Position numbers and translations under genes: made by a program
The notes under the pieces: model-generated
Database searches by the model: none
What the model was told of the DNA's origin: nothing
What the model saw: the letters and a program-made list of their open reading frames with translations, nothing else
Shown here: piece after piece, positions 1 through 6,609 of the stretch
Position numbering within the stretch: the stretch's first letter is position 1
How the letters are laid out: the number at the start of each line of letters is the position of its first letter
Source of the DNA: Bacillota bacterium
GTDB lineage: Bacteria; Bacillota; Clostridia; Lachnospirales; Lachnospiraceae
Assembly: GCA_023399455.1 (NCBI GenBank)
Contig: JAEWPN010000196.1
Span: 1-8,492, forward strand
Direction: 5' to 3'
DNA: 8,492 bases

Positions 1-980
1 TGTACGATTTAGTGATTATCGGATCAGGACCGGCAGGGTTGTCGGCGGCAATATATGCGAAAAGAGCAGGTCTCAAAACCTTGGTTTTGGAAAAGAGTAC
101 AATGAGCGGAGGTCAGGTGCTTACCACTTATGAGGTGGATAATTATCTGGGACTACCGGGAATTAACGGCTTCGATTTGGGCATGAAGTTCAGAGAACAT
201 GCGGATAATATGGAGATTGAATTCGTGGAAGCAGAGGTGACGGGCATTAAAAGTATTGACGCGCCGGGCTGTAATGAACATCCCATGCAGGATATGAAAG
301 CGGCGAATATCGATTTAGACGCCTGCAGGAGGAAGCGCATACATCGCATTAGCACCAGCCAGGGAGATTATGAAACGAGAACGATTTTAATCGCTACCGG
401 CGCCTCTTATGCCAAGCTGGGTGTGCCGGGAGAAGAAGAGTTCGCCGGTATGGGTGTCTCCTACTGTGCTACTTGCGACGGTGCCTTTTTCAGGAACCGC
501 ACTGTGGCGGTAGTAGGCGGCGGCGACGTAGCGGTGGAAGATGCGATTTTCTTGGCGAGAACCAGCAAGAAGGTATATTTGATTCATAGAAGAAACGAAC
601 TTCGGGCGGCTAATATCCTTCAGGAAAGTTTAAGCCGTCTTGATAATGTGGAAGTGATATGGGATACGGTAGTGGAGGAAATCAAAGGAGAGGATCAGGT
701 TCAGGGCCTTCTTCTGCGAGATCTGAAGACTGAGGAAAAAAAGGAACTTGTGGTGGACGGTGTATTCATCGCCGTAGGAATCCATCCCAATACGGAAAGC
801 TTCGGGAATGCCGTGAAATGTGATGATAGAGGATATATCGTCGCGGATGAGGACTGCGTTACGCACACGGCCGGAATCTTTGCAGCGGGAGATGTAAGAA
901 CTAAGAAGCTCAGACAGATTATCACGGCTGTAGCCGACGGCGCCAACGCGGTGACTAGCATTCAGAATTATTTTCTGTAG
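1..980 (+). CDS. trxB: Thioredoxin reductase-like FAD/NADPH oxidoreductase, start codon cut by window edge
   Basis: This is a cytoplasmic flavoprotein of the low-molecular-weight thioredoxin reductase family, which passes electrons from NADPH through FAD and a CxxC pair to thioredoxin or a similar disulfide protein. The reading frame begins before the GTG at 12: bases 1-2 (TG) are followed by codons for YDLVIIGSGPAGL, so the likely start is an ATG whose A lies one base left of the window, giving about 326 residues. Visible motifs are the N-terminal FAD-binding GSGPAG, the redox site CATCDGAFF (cysteine codons 465-467 and 474-476), the NADPH fold GGGDVAVEDA, the NADPH-phosphate-binding HRRNELRA, and the C-terminal FAD motif AAGDVRTKKLRQ. 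Compared from memory with Bacillus TrxB, about 20-25 extra residues sit just before the conserved ATGA (roughly bases 245-345). The stop lies 16 bases from a glycosyltransferase gene, so co-transcription is likely. The family call is firm. Whether it is the housekeeping enzyme or a paralogue is open. Confidence 0.93.
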   Translation, partial: YDLVIIGSGPAGLSAAIYAKRAGLKTLVLEKSTMSGGQVLTTYEVDNYLGLPGINGFDLGMKFREHADNMEIEFVEAEVTGIKSIDAPGCNEHPMQDMKAANIDLDACRRKRIHRISTSQGDYETRTILIATGASYAKLGVPGEEEFAGMGVSYCATCDGAFFRNRTVAVVGGGDVAVEDAIFLARTSKKVYLIHRRNELRAANILQESLSRLDNVEVIWDTVVEEIKGEDQVQGLLLRDLKTEEKKELVVDGVFIAVGIHPNTESFGNAVKCDDRGYIVADEDCVTHTAGIFAAGDVRTKKLRQIITAVADGANAVTSIQNYFL

Positions 981-996
981 AAAATGGAGTGAATCG

Positions 997-2064
997 ATGC
1001 ACAAGATCAGCATTATTGTTCCGGTCTATAATGTGGAAAAGTATCTGGAACGATGCGTAAACAGCATATTGAGCCAGACCTATGAAAATATAGAAATTGT
1101 GCTTGTGAATGACGGATCTCCCGACAATTCTCCGACTATGTGTGATCAATATGCCAAGGTGGATGAACGGGTGAAAGTGATTCATAAGGAAAACGGCGGA
1201 TTAGTTTCCGCTTGGCAGGCAGGAGTCAGGGCGAGTGACGGCAAATATCTTTGCTTTGTGGATAGCGATGATTGGGTAGAACCGGATATGATTTCAGAAA
1301 TGTATGCCTTTCTTTCCGCTGGCAATGCCGATTCCATGGAAATACCTTCTGATAAAAAAGAAATTATCTGCTGTAATTTTGTGATAGACCGCTTTACGGG
1401 CGATGATATGAGTTCCGGGCAATACAAGGTAACAAAGCATTATCACGAACTTAAGCCGGGAATATACGAAGGAAAGCAATTAGAAACAGACGTAAAAGAT
1501 CAGTTGCTGGGACATGAAAATCGTTTGGTCTCCATGTCAAGGTGCATGAAGCTTTTTTCCAGAAGATTGATAGAAGACAATATGAAATATTGTAATCCCG
1601 ATATTACGTTTGGAGAAGACGTTAACATCGTGCTGCCGGCTCTGTTAGACTGTGAGCGTCTGGTTATTATGGAAGAAGCACTGTTTTATCATTATTTTTA
1701 CAATTATGATTCTATGGTCCATAAATATGATAAGAAGCTATACCAAGGAATATGCACTCTTCGTTCTGTAATAAAAGAAATTTTTGAGGATAAAAAGAGA
1801 CAGAATGGCGAAATGCAAGGGGACAAGGAATATATTTACCTGTTGATGTTCGCTTTAAAAAATGAAATAAGAGGCGGACGGAAAAACTATTCTGTTAAAG
1901 TACGCGAAATTTGTAATGGGAATCAGGACATCGTAATGACTTATCCTGTAATTGTTGGAAACAAGATAAACAGGATTTTATATTTTTTATTGAAAAATCC
2001 TAAGCTTATTTATATAAATGTTGTCCGGTTCTTATTCAGGTTAGGAGACGGATTGCACAAATAA
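997..2064 (+). CDS. Family 2 (GT-A) glycosyltransferase for surface polysaccharide
   Basis: This protein (355 aa) probably transfers a sugar from a nucleotide-sugar donor onto a lipid-linked glycan intermediate at the inner face of the membrane. The N-terminal third is a classic GT2 domain: it opens with KISIIVPVYNVEKYLERCVNSI, followed by VNDGSPDNS (Asp39), KENGGLVSAWQAG, and the metal-binding DxD as DSDDW at residues 89-93. A GED motif at 206-208 matches the position of the usual catalytic-base region. The C-terminal 100 residues are basic and amphipathic with no clear transmembrane helix, which suggests peripheral membrane contact. The ATG at 997 follows TGGAGTGA (985-992) at good spacing. 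It sits between the reductase gene and a pyruvyl transferase gene; the sugar and linkage cannot be read from the sequence. Wzx and Wzy genes downstream support a capsule or exopolysaccharide role. Confidence 0.92.
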   Translation: MHKISIIVPVYNVEKYLERCVNSILSQTYENIEIVLVNDGSPDNSPTMCDQYAKVDERVKVIHKENGGLVSAWQAGVRASDGKYLCFVDSDDWVEPDMISEMYAFLSAGNADSMEIPSDKKEIICCNFVIDRFTGDDMSSGQYKVTKHYHELKPGIYEGKQLETDVKDQLLGHENRLVSMSRCMKLFSRRLIEDNMKYCNPDITFGEDVNIVLPALLDCERLVIMEEALFYHYFYNYDSMVHKYDKKLYQGICTLRSVIKEIFEDKKRQNGEMQGDKEYIYLLMFALKNEIRGGRKNYSVKVREICNGNQDIVMTYPVIVGNKINRILYFLLKNPKLIYINVVRFLFRLGDGLHK

Positions 2065-2102
2065 CTTTAGGAATGTGACGAACTGAAAAGATGAGGAATG
2101 AT

Positions 2103-2109
2103 AAAGGGA
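2103..2109 (+). promoter_or_regulatory. Ribosome binding site choosing the ATG at 2117
   Basis: AAAGGGA ends 7 bases before the ATG at 2117. The in-frame TTG at 2114 immediately before it is a poorer start, and the ATG at 2132 has its purine-rich stretch too close to serve it. The 2117 start is therefore preferred. Confidence 0.55.
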
Positions 2110-2116
2110 TAAATTG

Positions 2117-3346
2117 ATGTCAGTAAAAAGGATGGAAGAAGATAGAATTTTATTATACATGCACGCAGGAAGCGGAAATCATGGCTGTGAAGCGATTGTC
2201 AACAGCGTTTGTCATATGCTGAAGAAAGATGTTTTAGTGCTGACTAACAGCAAGGCTGAAGACCGGAAATATTCTCTTGCGGCATCAAAAGATACCGCTC
2301 TTTGCTATTTGGAGGAAGAGCGGCAATTTTCGAGGCATAAGTTTGCTCATGTGATGTATTATATCTGGAGAAAAGTGATGAAAGATCCAGAATCCTTTAT
2401 CCGTTATCGCTATCGTACTGTATTCGGTAAAAAGTTTTATCCGCTGGCGATTTCTATCGGCGGTGATAATTACTGCTATGACATGATGCTTAAGGACTTG
2501 CTTTTAGCCAATAAAGCGTTTGGGGAGAGGGGAGTCAAAACAGTGCTTTTAGGCTGCTCTATTGATCCGGAGCTTTTTTTAAGAGAAGGTTTAAATGACG
2601 CTTTAAAGGAAGATTTGAACAGGTATCTAACGATTATAGCAAGAGAATCGATTACTTATGAAGCATTAAAGTTGATAGTGCCGGAAGAAAAGCTGTTCTT
2701 AATTCCTGATCCGGCATTTACTTTAAGGAAAAAGGAACTTCCGTTGCCGGATGGATTTATTCAGGGCAATACGATTGGAATTAATGTCAGCCCTATGATT
2801 CAGGATAACGAGAGCAAAAAGGGAATTACCATGTTAAGTTATAAAGCACTGCTCCATCATATCATAGCGGCGACGGATATGCAGATTGCGTTAATTCCTC
2901 ATGTGGTATGGGAAAGAAACGATGATAGAGTGCCGATAAAGGAGCTGTTTGAAGAATTTAAGAATACCGGAAGGGTGGTTATGATAGAGGACGGGACTTG
3001 CGAGGAGCTGAAAGGGTACATTGCCCGCTGTTGCATGTTTATTGGTGCCAGGACTCACGCTACGATTGCGGCATATTCCGCGTGTGTTCCCACTTTGGTG
3101 GTGGGATATTCTGTGAAAGCAAAGGGAATTGCAAAGGATTTATTCGGAACCTACGATAATTACGTACTTCAGGTACAGCAGCTGCAAAACGAGGAAGCGC
3201 TTATCGATGCTTTCCAATGGTTGTCGGACTACAAAGAGGATATAAGGAAGCACTTGGAAGAAGTCATCCCCGGTTATGTAAAAGAGGCATATAAAACAGG
3301 GGAGGAAATTGAAAAGATATGGAATAGCATAAGGGTACAAAGATGA
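2117..3346 (+). CDS. Polysaccharide pyruvyl transferase family protein
   Basis: Members of this family typically move pyruvate from phosphoenolpyruvate onto sugar hydroxyls as a ketal, adding negative charge to exopolysaccharides or wall glycans. The 409-residue protein has the expected marks: GSGNHGCEAIV near the N-terminus (about residues 18-28), SIGGDNYCYD (GGDN at 115-118), and the C-terminal GARTHA at 310-315 followed by a VPTLVVGYSVKAKGIAKD stretch. The fold resembles GT-B enzymes, with two Rossmann-like halves. There is no signal peptide or membrane segment, so it acts in the cytoplasm, presumably on the lipid-linked repeat unit before flipping. A gap of about 50 bases separates it from the glycosyltransferase, and its TGA overlaps the next ATG (ATGA, 3343-3346), implying translational coupling to the flippase. 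Some family members have unproven chemistry, so pyruvyl transfer is an inference; the family assignment is secure. Confidence 0.88.
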   Translation: MSVKRMEEDRILLYMHAGSGNHGCEAIVNSVCHMLKKDVLVLTNSKAEDRKYSLAASKDTALCYLEEERQFSRHKFAHVMYYIWRKVMKDPESFIRYRYRTVFGKKFYPLAISIGGDNYCYDMMLKDLLLANKAFGERGVKTVLLGCSIDPELFLREGLNDALKEDLNRYLTIIARESITYEALKLIVPEEKLFLIPDPAFTLRKKELPLPDGFIQGNTIGINVSPMIQDNESKKGITMLSYKALLHHIIAATDMQIALIPHVVWERNDDRVPIKELFEEFKNTGRVVMIEDGTCEELKGYIARCCMFIGARTHATIAAYSACVPTLVVGYSVKAKGIAKDLFGTYDNYVLQVQQLQNEEALIDAFQWLSDYKEDIRKHLEEVIPGYVKEAYKTGEEIEKIWNSIRVQR

Positions 3347-4890
3347 GAATTAAAAACACACTGGTCAATTTAGTTTATATATGGGGCTCCGCTCTTTTAC
3401 TGCTGGGACTCAATCTGCTGACACGACGTATTTTCCTCGATGTTCTCGTGGTAGATTATTTAGGATATGATGGACTGTTTTCTTCCATTTTTTCTTTCCT
3501 TACGTTATCAGAGATGGGTATTGCCGGAATTATCACCTATCATATGTATAGTGAGATTGCTACCAATAACACCCAGCAGATTCGGAAGCTTTTATATATT
3601 TATAAAATGGTATATAAGATCGTAGGAGGATTTGTGCTTGTTGCAGGTATTGTTGCTTGCTTCTTTCTGCCCTACATTTTAAAAGAACAAATGGCGGGAG
3701 AGGACCGGTTATTTATCTATACCATTTATTTCCTGCAATTATTTGCCACCATATGTACTTACTTTTTAGCGTACAGACGGATTCTTTTCGTTACGCATCA
3801 GAAAATTTACTTCTGCACTATGGTAGATACAGTCATGAGCATCGCAGCTACCTTGCTCAAAATTTTTGTCTTGCTTAAATTCCAAAGTTACATTGGATAT
3901 TTGCTCGTTTCCATTGCTAATAATGTTATATCTAATCTGATTATCGCATGGTGGTCGAGGAAGAAATACCCGGAGATCGCAAGGGTGAAAATCACTAAAG
4001 CGGATATAAAAGAGCTTGATTTATGGCATGATGTGAAAAATATGATGGCTACCAAGGTTGCAATTACGATTTATGGTAGTTCTAGTGATATCATCATTAC
4101 GGCAATGTTGGGAGTAAGAATGGATGGGCTGGTCAGTAATTATGGACTGATCTCCGCTAAAATTCAGGAATTTATTCTTTCTATATTTAAAGCGTTGCAA
4201 GCGAGCATTGGTAACCTTGTGTATGATGATGAAGAAAAAAAGGGAATAAAGTTTTTCAAAGCATTGGATCTTGTTGGATTTTACATGGGTTTAACGGCAG
4301 CGACAGGAATAGTCATCGTTGGTCAGGATTTTATTCTCTGGTGGCTGAAAAAGACAGAATTCCAACTCCCCGTATCCTTTTTAATAGTACTTTCCGTTAA
4401 TATTTTTATTGCAATCTGCAATAATCCGATGAATTATTTTCGTAATACGTTCGGACATTTTGGCGGGGATAGAAATTATATGATAGCCGCTGCAATTGTT
4501 AACATAATAATCTCTCTTATGCTGACACCCCTTGTGGGCGTTACAGGAGTTATGATAGGAACAGTGGTTGGACATCTTTTGATTTATTTAGGAAGAACCG
4601 TAGTGGTATATAAATATTATATAAAAGAAAAACCTTATGGATATTATTTAAAATTCTTACTACGCTTAATTTTTTTAGGCGTTACCGTTGCAATAGCCGG
4701 GGAAATTTCCTCGTTGTTTTATTTGGAATTCTTGCTTGGAGATATTCTTGTTAAGGGAATAATAAGTGTTATCATATCGTCACTGGTCTTTTTCGTATTT
4801 AATTTTAGGAGCGAAGAGTTCAGAACCTTGATGTTATACGCGAAAACAATCGTTGAGATGATATTGAAGAAGAGAAGGAGCAGACAATAA
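3343..4890 (+). CDS. Wzx-type polysaccharide flippase (MOP exporter superfamily)
   Basis: This is an integral membrane protein (515 aa) expected to flip undecaprenyl-diphosphate-linked repeat units to the outer face of the membrane. About 14 hydrophobic segments can be picked out by eye, roughly at residues 5-30, 40-70, 89-113, 122-144, 155-178, 183-205, 234-256, then evenly to the C-terminus. That is the usual count for Wzx proteins of the MOP superfamily, as is the length. The N-terminal pattern (an early RRIF after the first helix, then a YLGYDGLFSSIFSFLTLSE stretch leading into the second) is typical of Firmicute flippases in capsule clusters. The ATG lies inside the stop of the pyruvyl transferase gene, so it probably depends on translation of that gene. 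The C-terminus ends in a very basic KKRRSRQ tail, consistent with a cytoplasmic end. An exporter of teichoic-acid-like glycan is the main alternative. Confidence 0.88.
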   Translation: MRIKNTLVNLVYIWGSALLLLGLNLLTRRIFLDVLVVDYLGYDGLFSSIFSFLTLSEMGIAGIITYHMYSEIATNNTQQIRKLLYIYKMVYKIVGGFVLVAGIVACFFLPYILKEQMAGEDRLFIYTIYFLQLFATICTYFLAYRRILFVTHQKIYFCTMVDTVMSIAATLLKIFVLLKFQSYIGYLLVSIANNVISNLIIAWWSRKKYPEIARVKITKADIKELDLWHDVKNMMATKVAITIYGSSSDIIITAMLGVRMDGLVSNYGLISAKIQEFILSIFKALQASIGNLVYDDEEKKGIKFFKALDLVGFYMGLTAATGIVIVGQDFILWWLKKTEFQLPVSFLIVLSVNIFIAICNNPMNYFRNTFGHFGGDRNYMIAAAIVNIIISLMLTPLVGVTGVMIGTVVGHLLIYLGRTVVVYKYYIKEKPYGYYLKFLLRLIFLGVTVAIAGEISSLFYLEFLLGDILVKGIISVIISSLVFFVFNFRSEEFRTLMLYAKTIVEMILKKRRSRQ

Positions 4891-4912
4891 TGGGAACGAG
4901 CGGAGTGAAAAG

Positions 4913-6496
4913 ATGAAAAAGCTGGAGAAAGTTACTTTGCAAGAAAAATTGAATCTGAGCTGGGAGGAACTGTTTTTTTATTTGTTTTTTTCTACCATGC
5001 TGTTTACAAAGGGACTCGGACTGATCGAGGGACAGTTCCTGTTTAATCTGGGTATACTGACGGGAGCGGGCTGTTTTGTGATAAAAGTAATTCTTACCAA
5101 ATATTCTCCGGCAGAATATTTCGTTTCAGCGTTGTTGGGAATGCTCAGTATCATAGCTTATTTGAATTCGGGAGAAAAAGGAATACTCTTTTTATTTATG
5201 CTTCTGCTTGGAATGAAGAATATATCCGTAAAGAAGGTTTTTAAACTGGGGTTGTGTATATGGACCATTACGTTCTGGGGGCTGATACTCATCCATCTTT
5301 TTGGCTTGAGCAACGATTTGATTCTTGCTCATAACAAGCTGGGACTTGGACATATACTGCGTTACAGTCTTGGCTTTCCTCATCCGAATGTACTTCAGGT
5401 TTCATATGTTATCTTTATGATGCTCTTTTTCTATGTATTTCAGCCCAAGGGAAAATGGACATGGATAACCGCCGGACTTTTGTTTATTGGTGATTGTTAT
5501 ATTTTTCTTTATTCCATCAGTTACACGGGATTTATCCTATCGGGTGTTTATTTGATTGCCAGGTGCTATTTGGTGACAAGAAAGAGAATTACCAGATTCG
5601 AAAGCTTTTGCATACAGCTTGTGCTGCCCTTTTGTTCGCTGATTTCTATTGCAGGCCCTGTGGTTTTTACCGGAAAGCTATTTGATATTTTTAATAAAGT
5701 ACTTAATACCCGGTTCAATTTATCCAGATATTTTCTGACTCATCAGGAAATCACTTTATTCGGAAGCTCTTTGGCAGAGGCACCGAAGAATTATGTGATA
5801 GACTGCTCTTATGTGAGCTGCCTGCTTCTTTACGGCATCTTTTTGTTCGCATTTCTTATGGCGGCATATTTCGTCATGATACGCCGGTTTTTAAAAGAGG
5901 ATAGAAGAGAGGAATTGGCTATTATTATAGGTATTCTCGTCGCAGGAGCCTCAGAGCCCTTTTTGTTCAACACTTCCTTCAAAAATATATCCATCATATT
6001 CATGGGAAGTTTACTGTTTCAGATGCTGGAAGAGAGAAAGGGCGAAAAATTATTATTTGCGCCCGGTTATAGCATAGCGGAGAAATCACTTCTCGCCTTT
6101 GTACGATGCAAACAAGCCGGAACACGATTTATGGCTTCATGCCTTGAGGAGCTTAAGAAAAATGTGGTGAAGTGGTCTATAATCAGCATTTTGATCGGAA
6201 TTCTGACCAGCGGGATCTACGCGGTGAACTGGAACAGACCCTCGGCAATCTACATGCCCACCAGCCAGAGCGATGAAGTGGAGCAGGAACCGGTGTTTAT
6301 CGATAAGGAGAAGCTGCCGGCAGATTTTGACGGATGGATATTACAAAATAATGACAAAGAGATTCCGATGGCGAAGTTTACAGGGAATATGATTACCGTT
6401 GAATATGTGCGGGTTATTGTCAGTAGTTTTACTATTGTATACATTTTTTGTATGATTATGATAACCGCCGTATTTGGAATAAGAAAAAATTGGTAA
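4913..6496 (+). CDS. Wzy-type polysaccharide polymerase with extra C-terminal domain
   Basis: This membrane protein (527 aa) probably joins flipped repeat units into polymer on the outer face of the membrane. Residues 1 to about 375 carry around 12 hydrophobic segments. Three stretches fit Wzy proteins of Gram-positive clusters: R150-YSLGFPHPN (151-159), the LNTRFNLSRYF loop (Arg267) followed by ITLFGSSL, and VIDCSYVSCLLLYG around Asp297. The arginines may be the functional loop arginines known in this class. After a basic cytoplasmic stretch (about 375-420), Trp421 opens another helix (about 421-443), then some 55 mostly polar, acidic residues predicted outside, then a last helix (about 503-522). 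This tail is not part of the usual Wzy core. RBS GGAG at 4902-4905 has 7-base spacing to the ATG, 22 bases after the flippase stop. O-antigen-ligase-like function is the alternative, but pairing with Wzx favours polymerase. Confidence 0.8.
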   Translation: MKKLEKVTLQEKLNLSWEELFFYLFFSTMLFTKGLGLIEGQFLFNLGILTGAGCFVIKVILTKYSPAEYFVSALLGMLSIIAYLNSGEKGILFLFMLLLGMKNISVKKVFKLGLCIWTITFWGLILIHLFGLSNDLILAHNKLGLGHILRYSLGFPHPNVLQVSYVIFMMLFFYVFQPKGKWTWITAGLLFIGDCYIFLYSISYTGFILSGVYLIARCYLVTRKRITRFESFCIQLVLPFCSLISIAGPVVFTGKLFDIFNKVLNTRFNLSRYFLTHQEITLFGSSLAEAPKNYVIDCSYVSCLLLYGIFLFAFLMAAYFVMIRRFLKEDRREELAIIIGILVAGASEPFLFNTSFKNISIIFMGSLLFQMLEERKGEKLLFAPGYSIAEKSLLAFVRCKQAGTRFMASCLEELKKNVVKWSIISILIGILTSGIYAVNWNRPSAIYMPTSQSDEVEQEPVFIDKEKLPADFDGWILQNNDKEIPMAKFTGNMITVEYVRVIVSSFTIVYIFCMIMITAVFGIRKNW

Positions 6497-6509
6497 ATGT
6501 ATCCTATCG

Positions 6510-6538
6510 TTGACAAAGTATTACAAAGGTGTTATATT
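6510..6538 (+). promoter_or_regulatory. Sigma-A type promoter for the NlpC/P60 gene
   Basis: TTGACA at 6510-6515 and TATATT at 6533-6538 are separated by exactly 17 bases, a near-perfect vegetative promoter. Transcription would begin around 6545, leaving a leader of about 65 bases. It starts just 13 bases after the Wzy stop, so the hydrolase can be made independently of the polysaccharide operon, with possible read-through as no terminator is seen between them. Confidence 0.82.
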
Positions 6539-6548
6539 ATTTTACAGA

Positions 6549-6565
6549 TGTAATAAATTTGTAAT
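6549..6565 (+). promoter_or_regulatory. Candidate WalR (YycF) operator
   Basis: TGTAAT-AAATT-TGTAAT matches the WalR consensus TGTWAH-N5-TGTWAH exactly. WalR is the response regulator of the essential WalKR system that controls peptidoglycan hydrolases, including NlpC/P60 enzymes, in Bacillus and relatives. The site lies just downstream of the -10 element, about the first 20 transcribed bases, a position that would more naturally repress than activate. Two inverse-orientation half sites (ATTACA 6520-6525, TTTACA 6541-6546) lie nearby. The motif is read directly; the binding protein is inferred. Confidence 0.55.
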
Positions 6566-6579
6566 AAATTAAGTACTAG

Positions 6580-6594
6580 CGTTAACAATTAACG
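6580..6594 (+). promoter_or_regulatory. Leader hairpin abutting the Shine-Dalgarno sequence
   Basis: CGTTAA-CAA-TTAACG is a perfect 6-bp inverted repeat with a 3-base loop, and its last G is the first base of the GGAGG at 6594-6598. As RNA it is weak (four A-U pairs), so it could tune ribosome access or protect the 5' end; as DNA it is a near-palindrome that could bind a dimer. Confidence 0.4.
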
Positions 6595-6598
6595 GAGG
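6594..6598 (+). promoter_or_regulatory. Ribosome binding site of the NlpC/P60 gene
   Basis: GGAGG lies 11 bases before the ATG at 6610, a slightly long spacing. No better start is present: the TTG at 6606 is out of frame with the signal peptide. The ATG at 6610 gives a proper basic N-terminus and hydrophobic core. Confidence 0.7.
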
Positions 6599-6609
6599 AT
6601 ATTTCTTGT

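Noticed and set aside
630..1013. 127-codon minus-strand ORF opposite the reductase gene.
   Set aside because: The + strand in the same place encodes conserved thioredoxin reductase motifs; the antisense peptide shows no family features.
6497..6609. Riboswitch (for example c-di-AMP or c-di-GMP type) ahead of the NlpC/P60 gene.
   Set aside because: With the promoter at 6510-6538 the leader is only about 65 bases, too short for these riboswitches, and no conserved core was seen.
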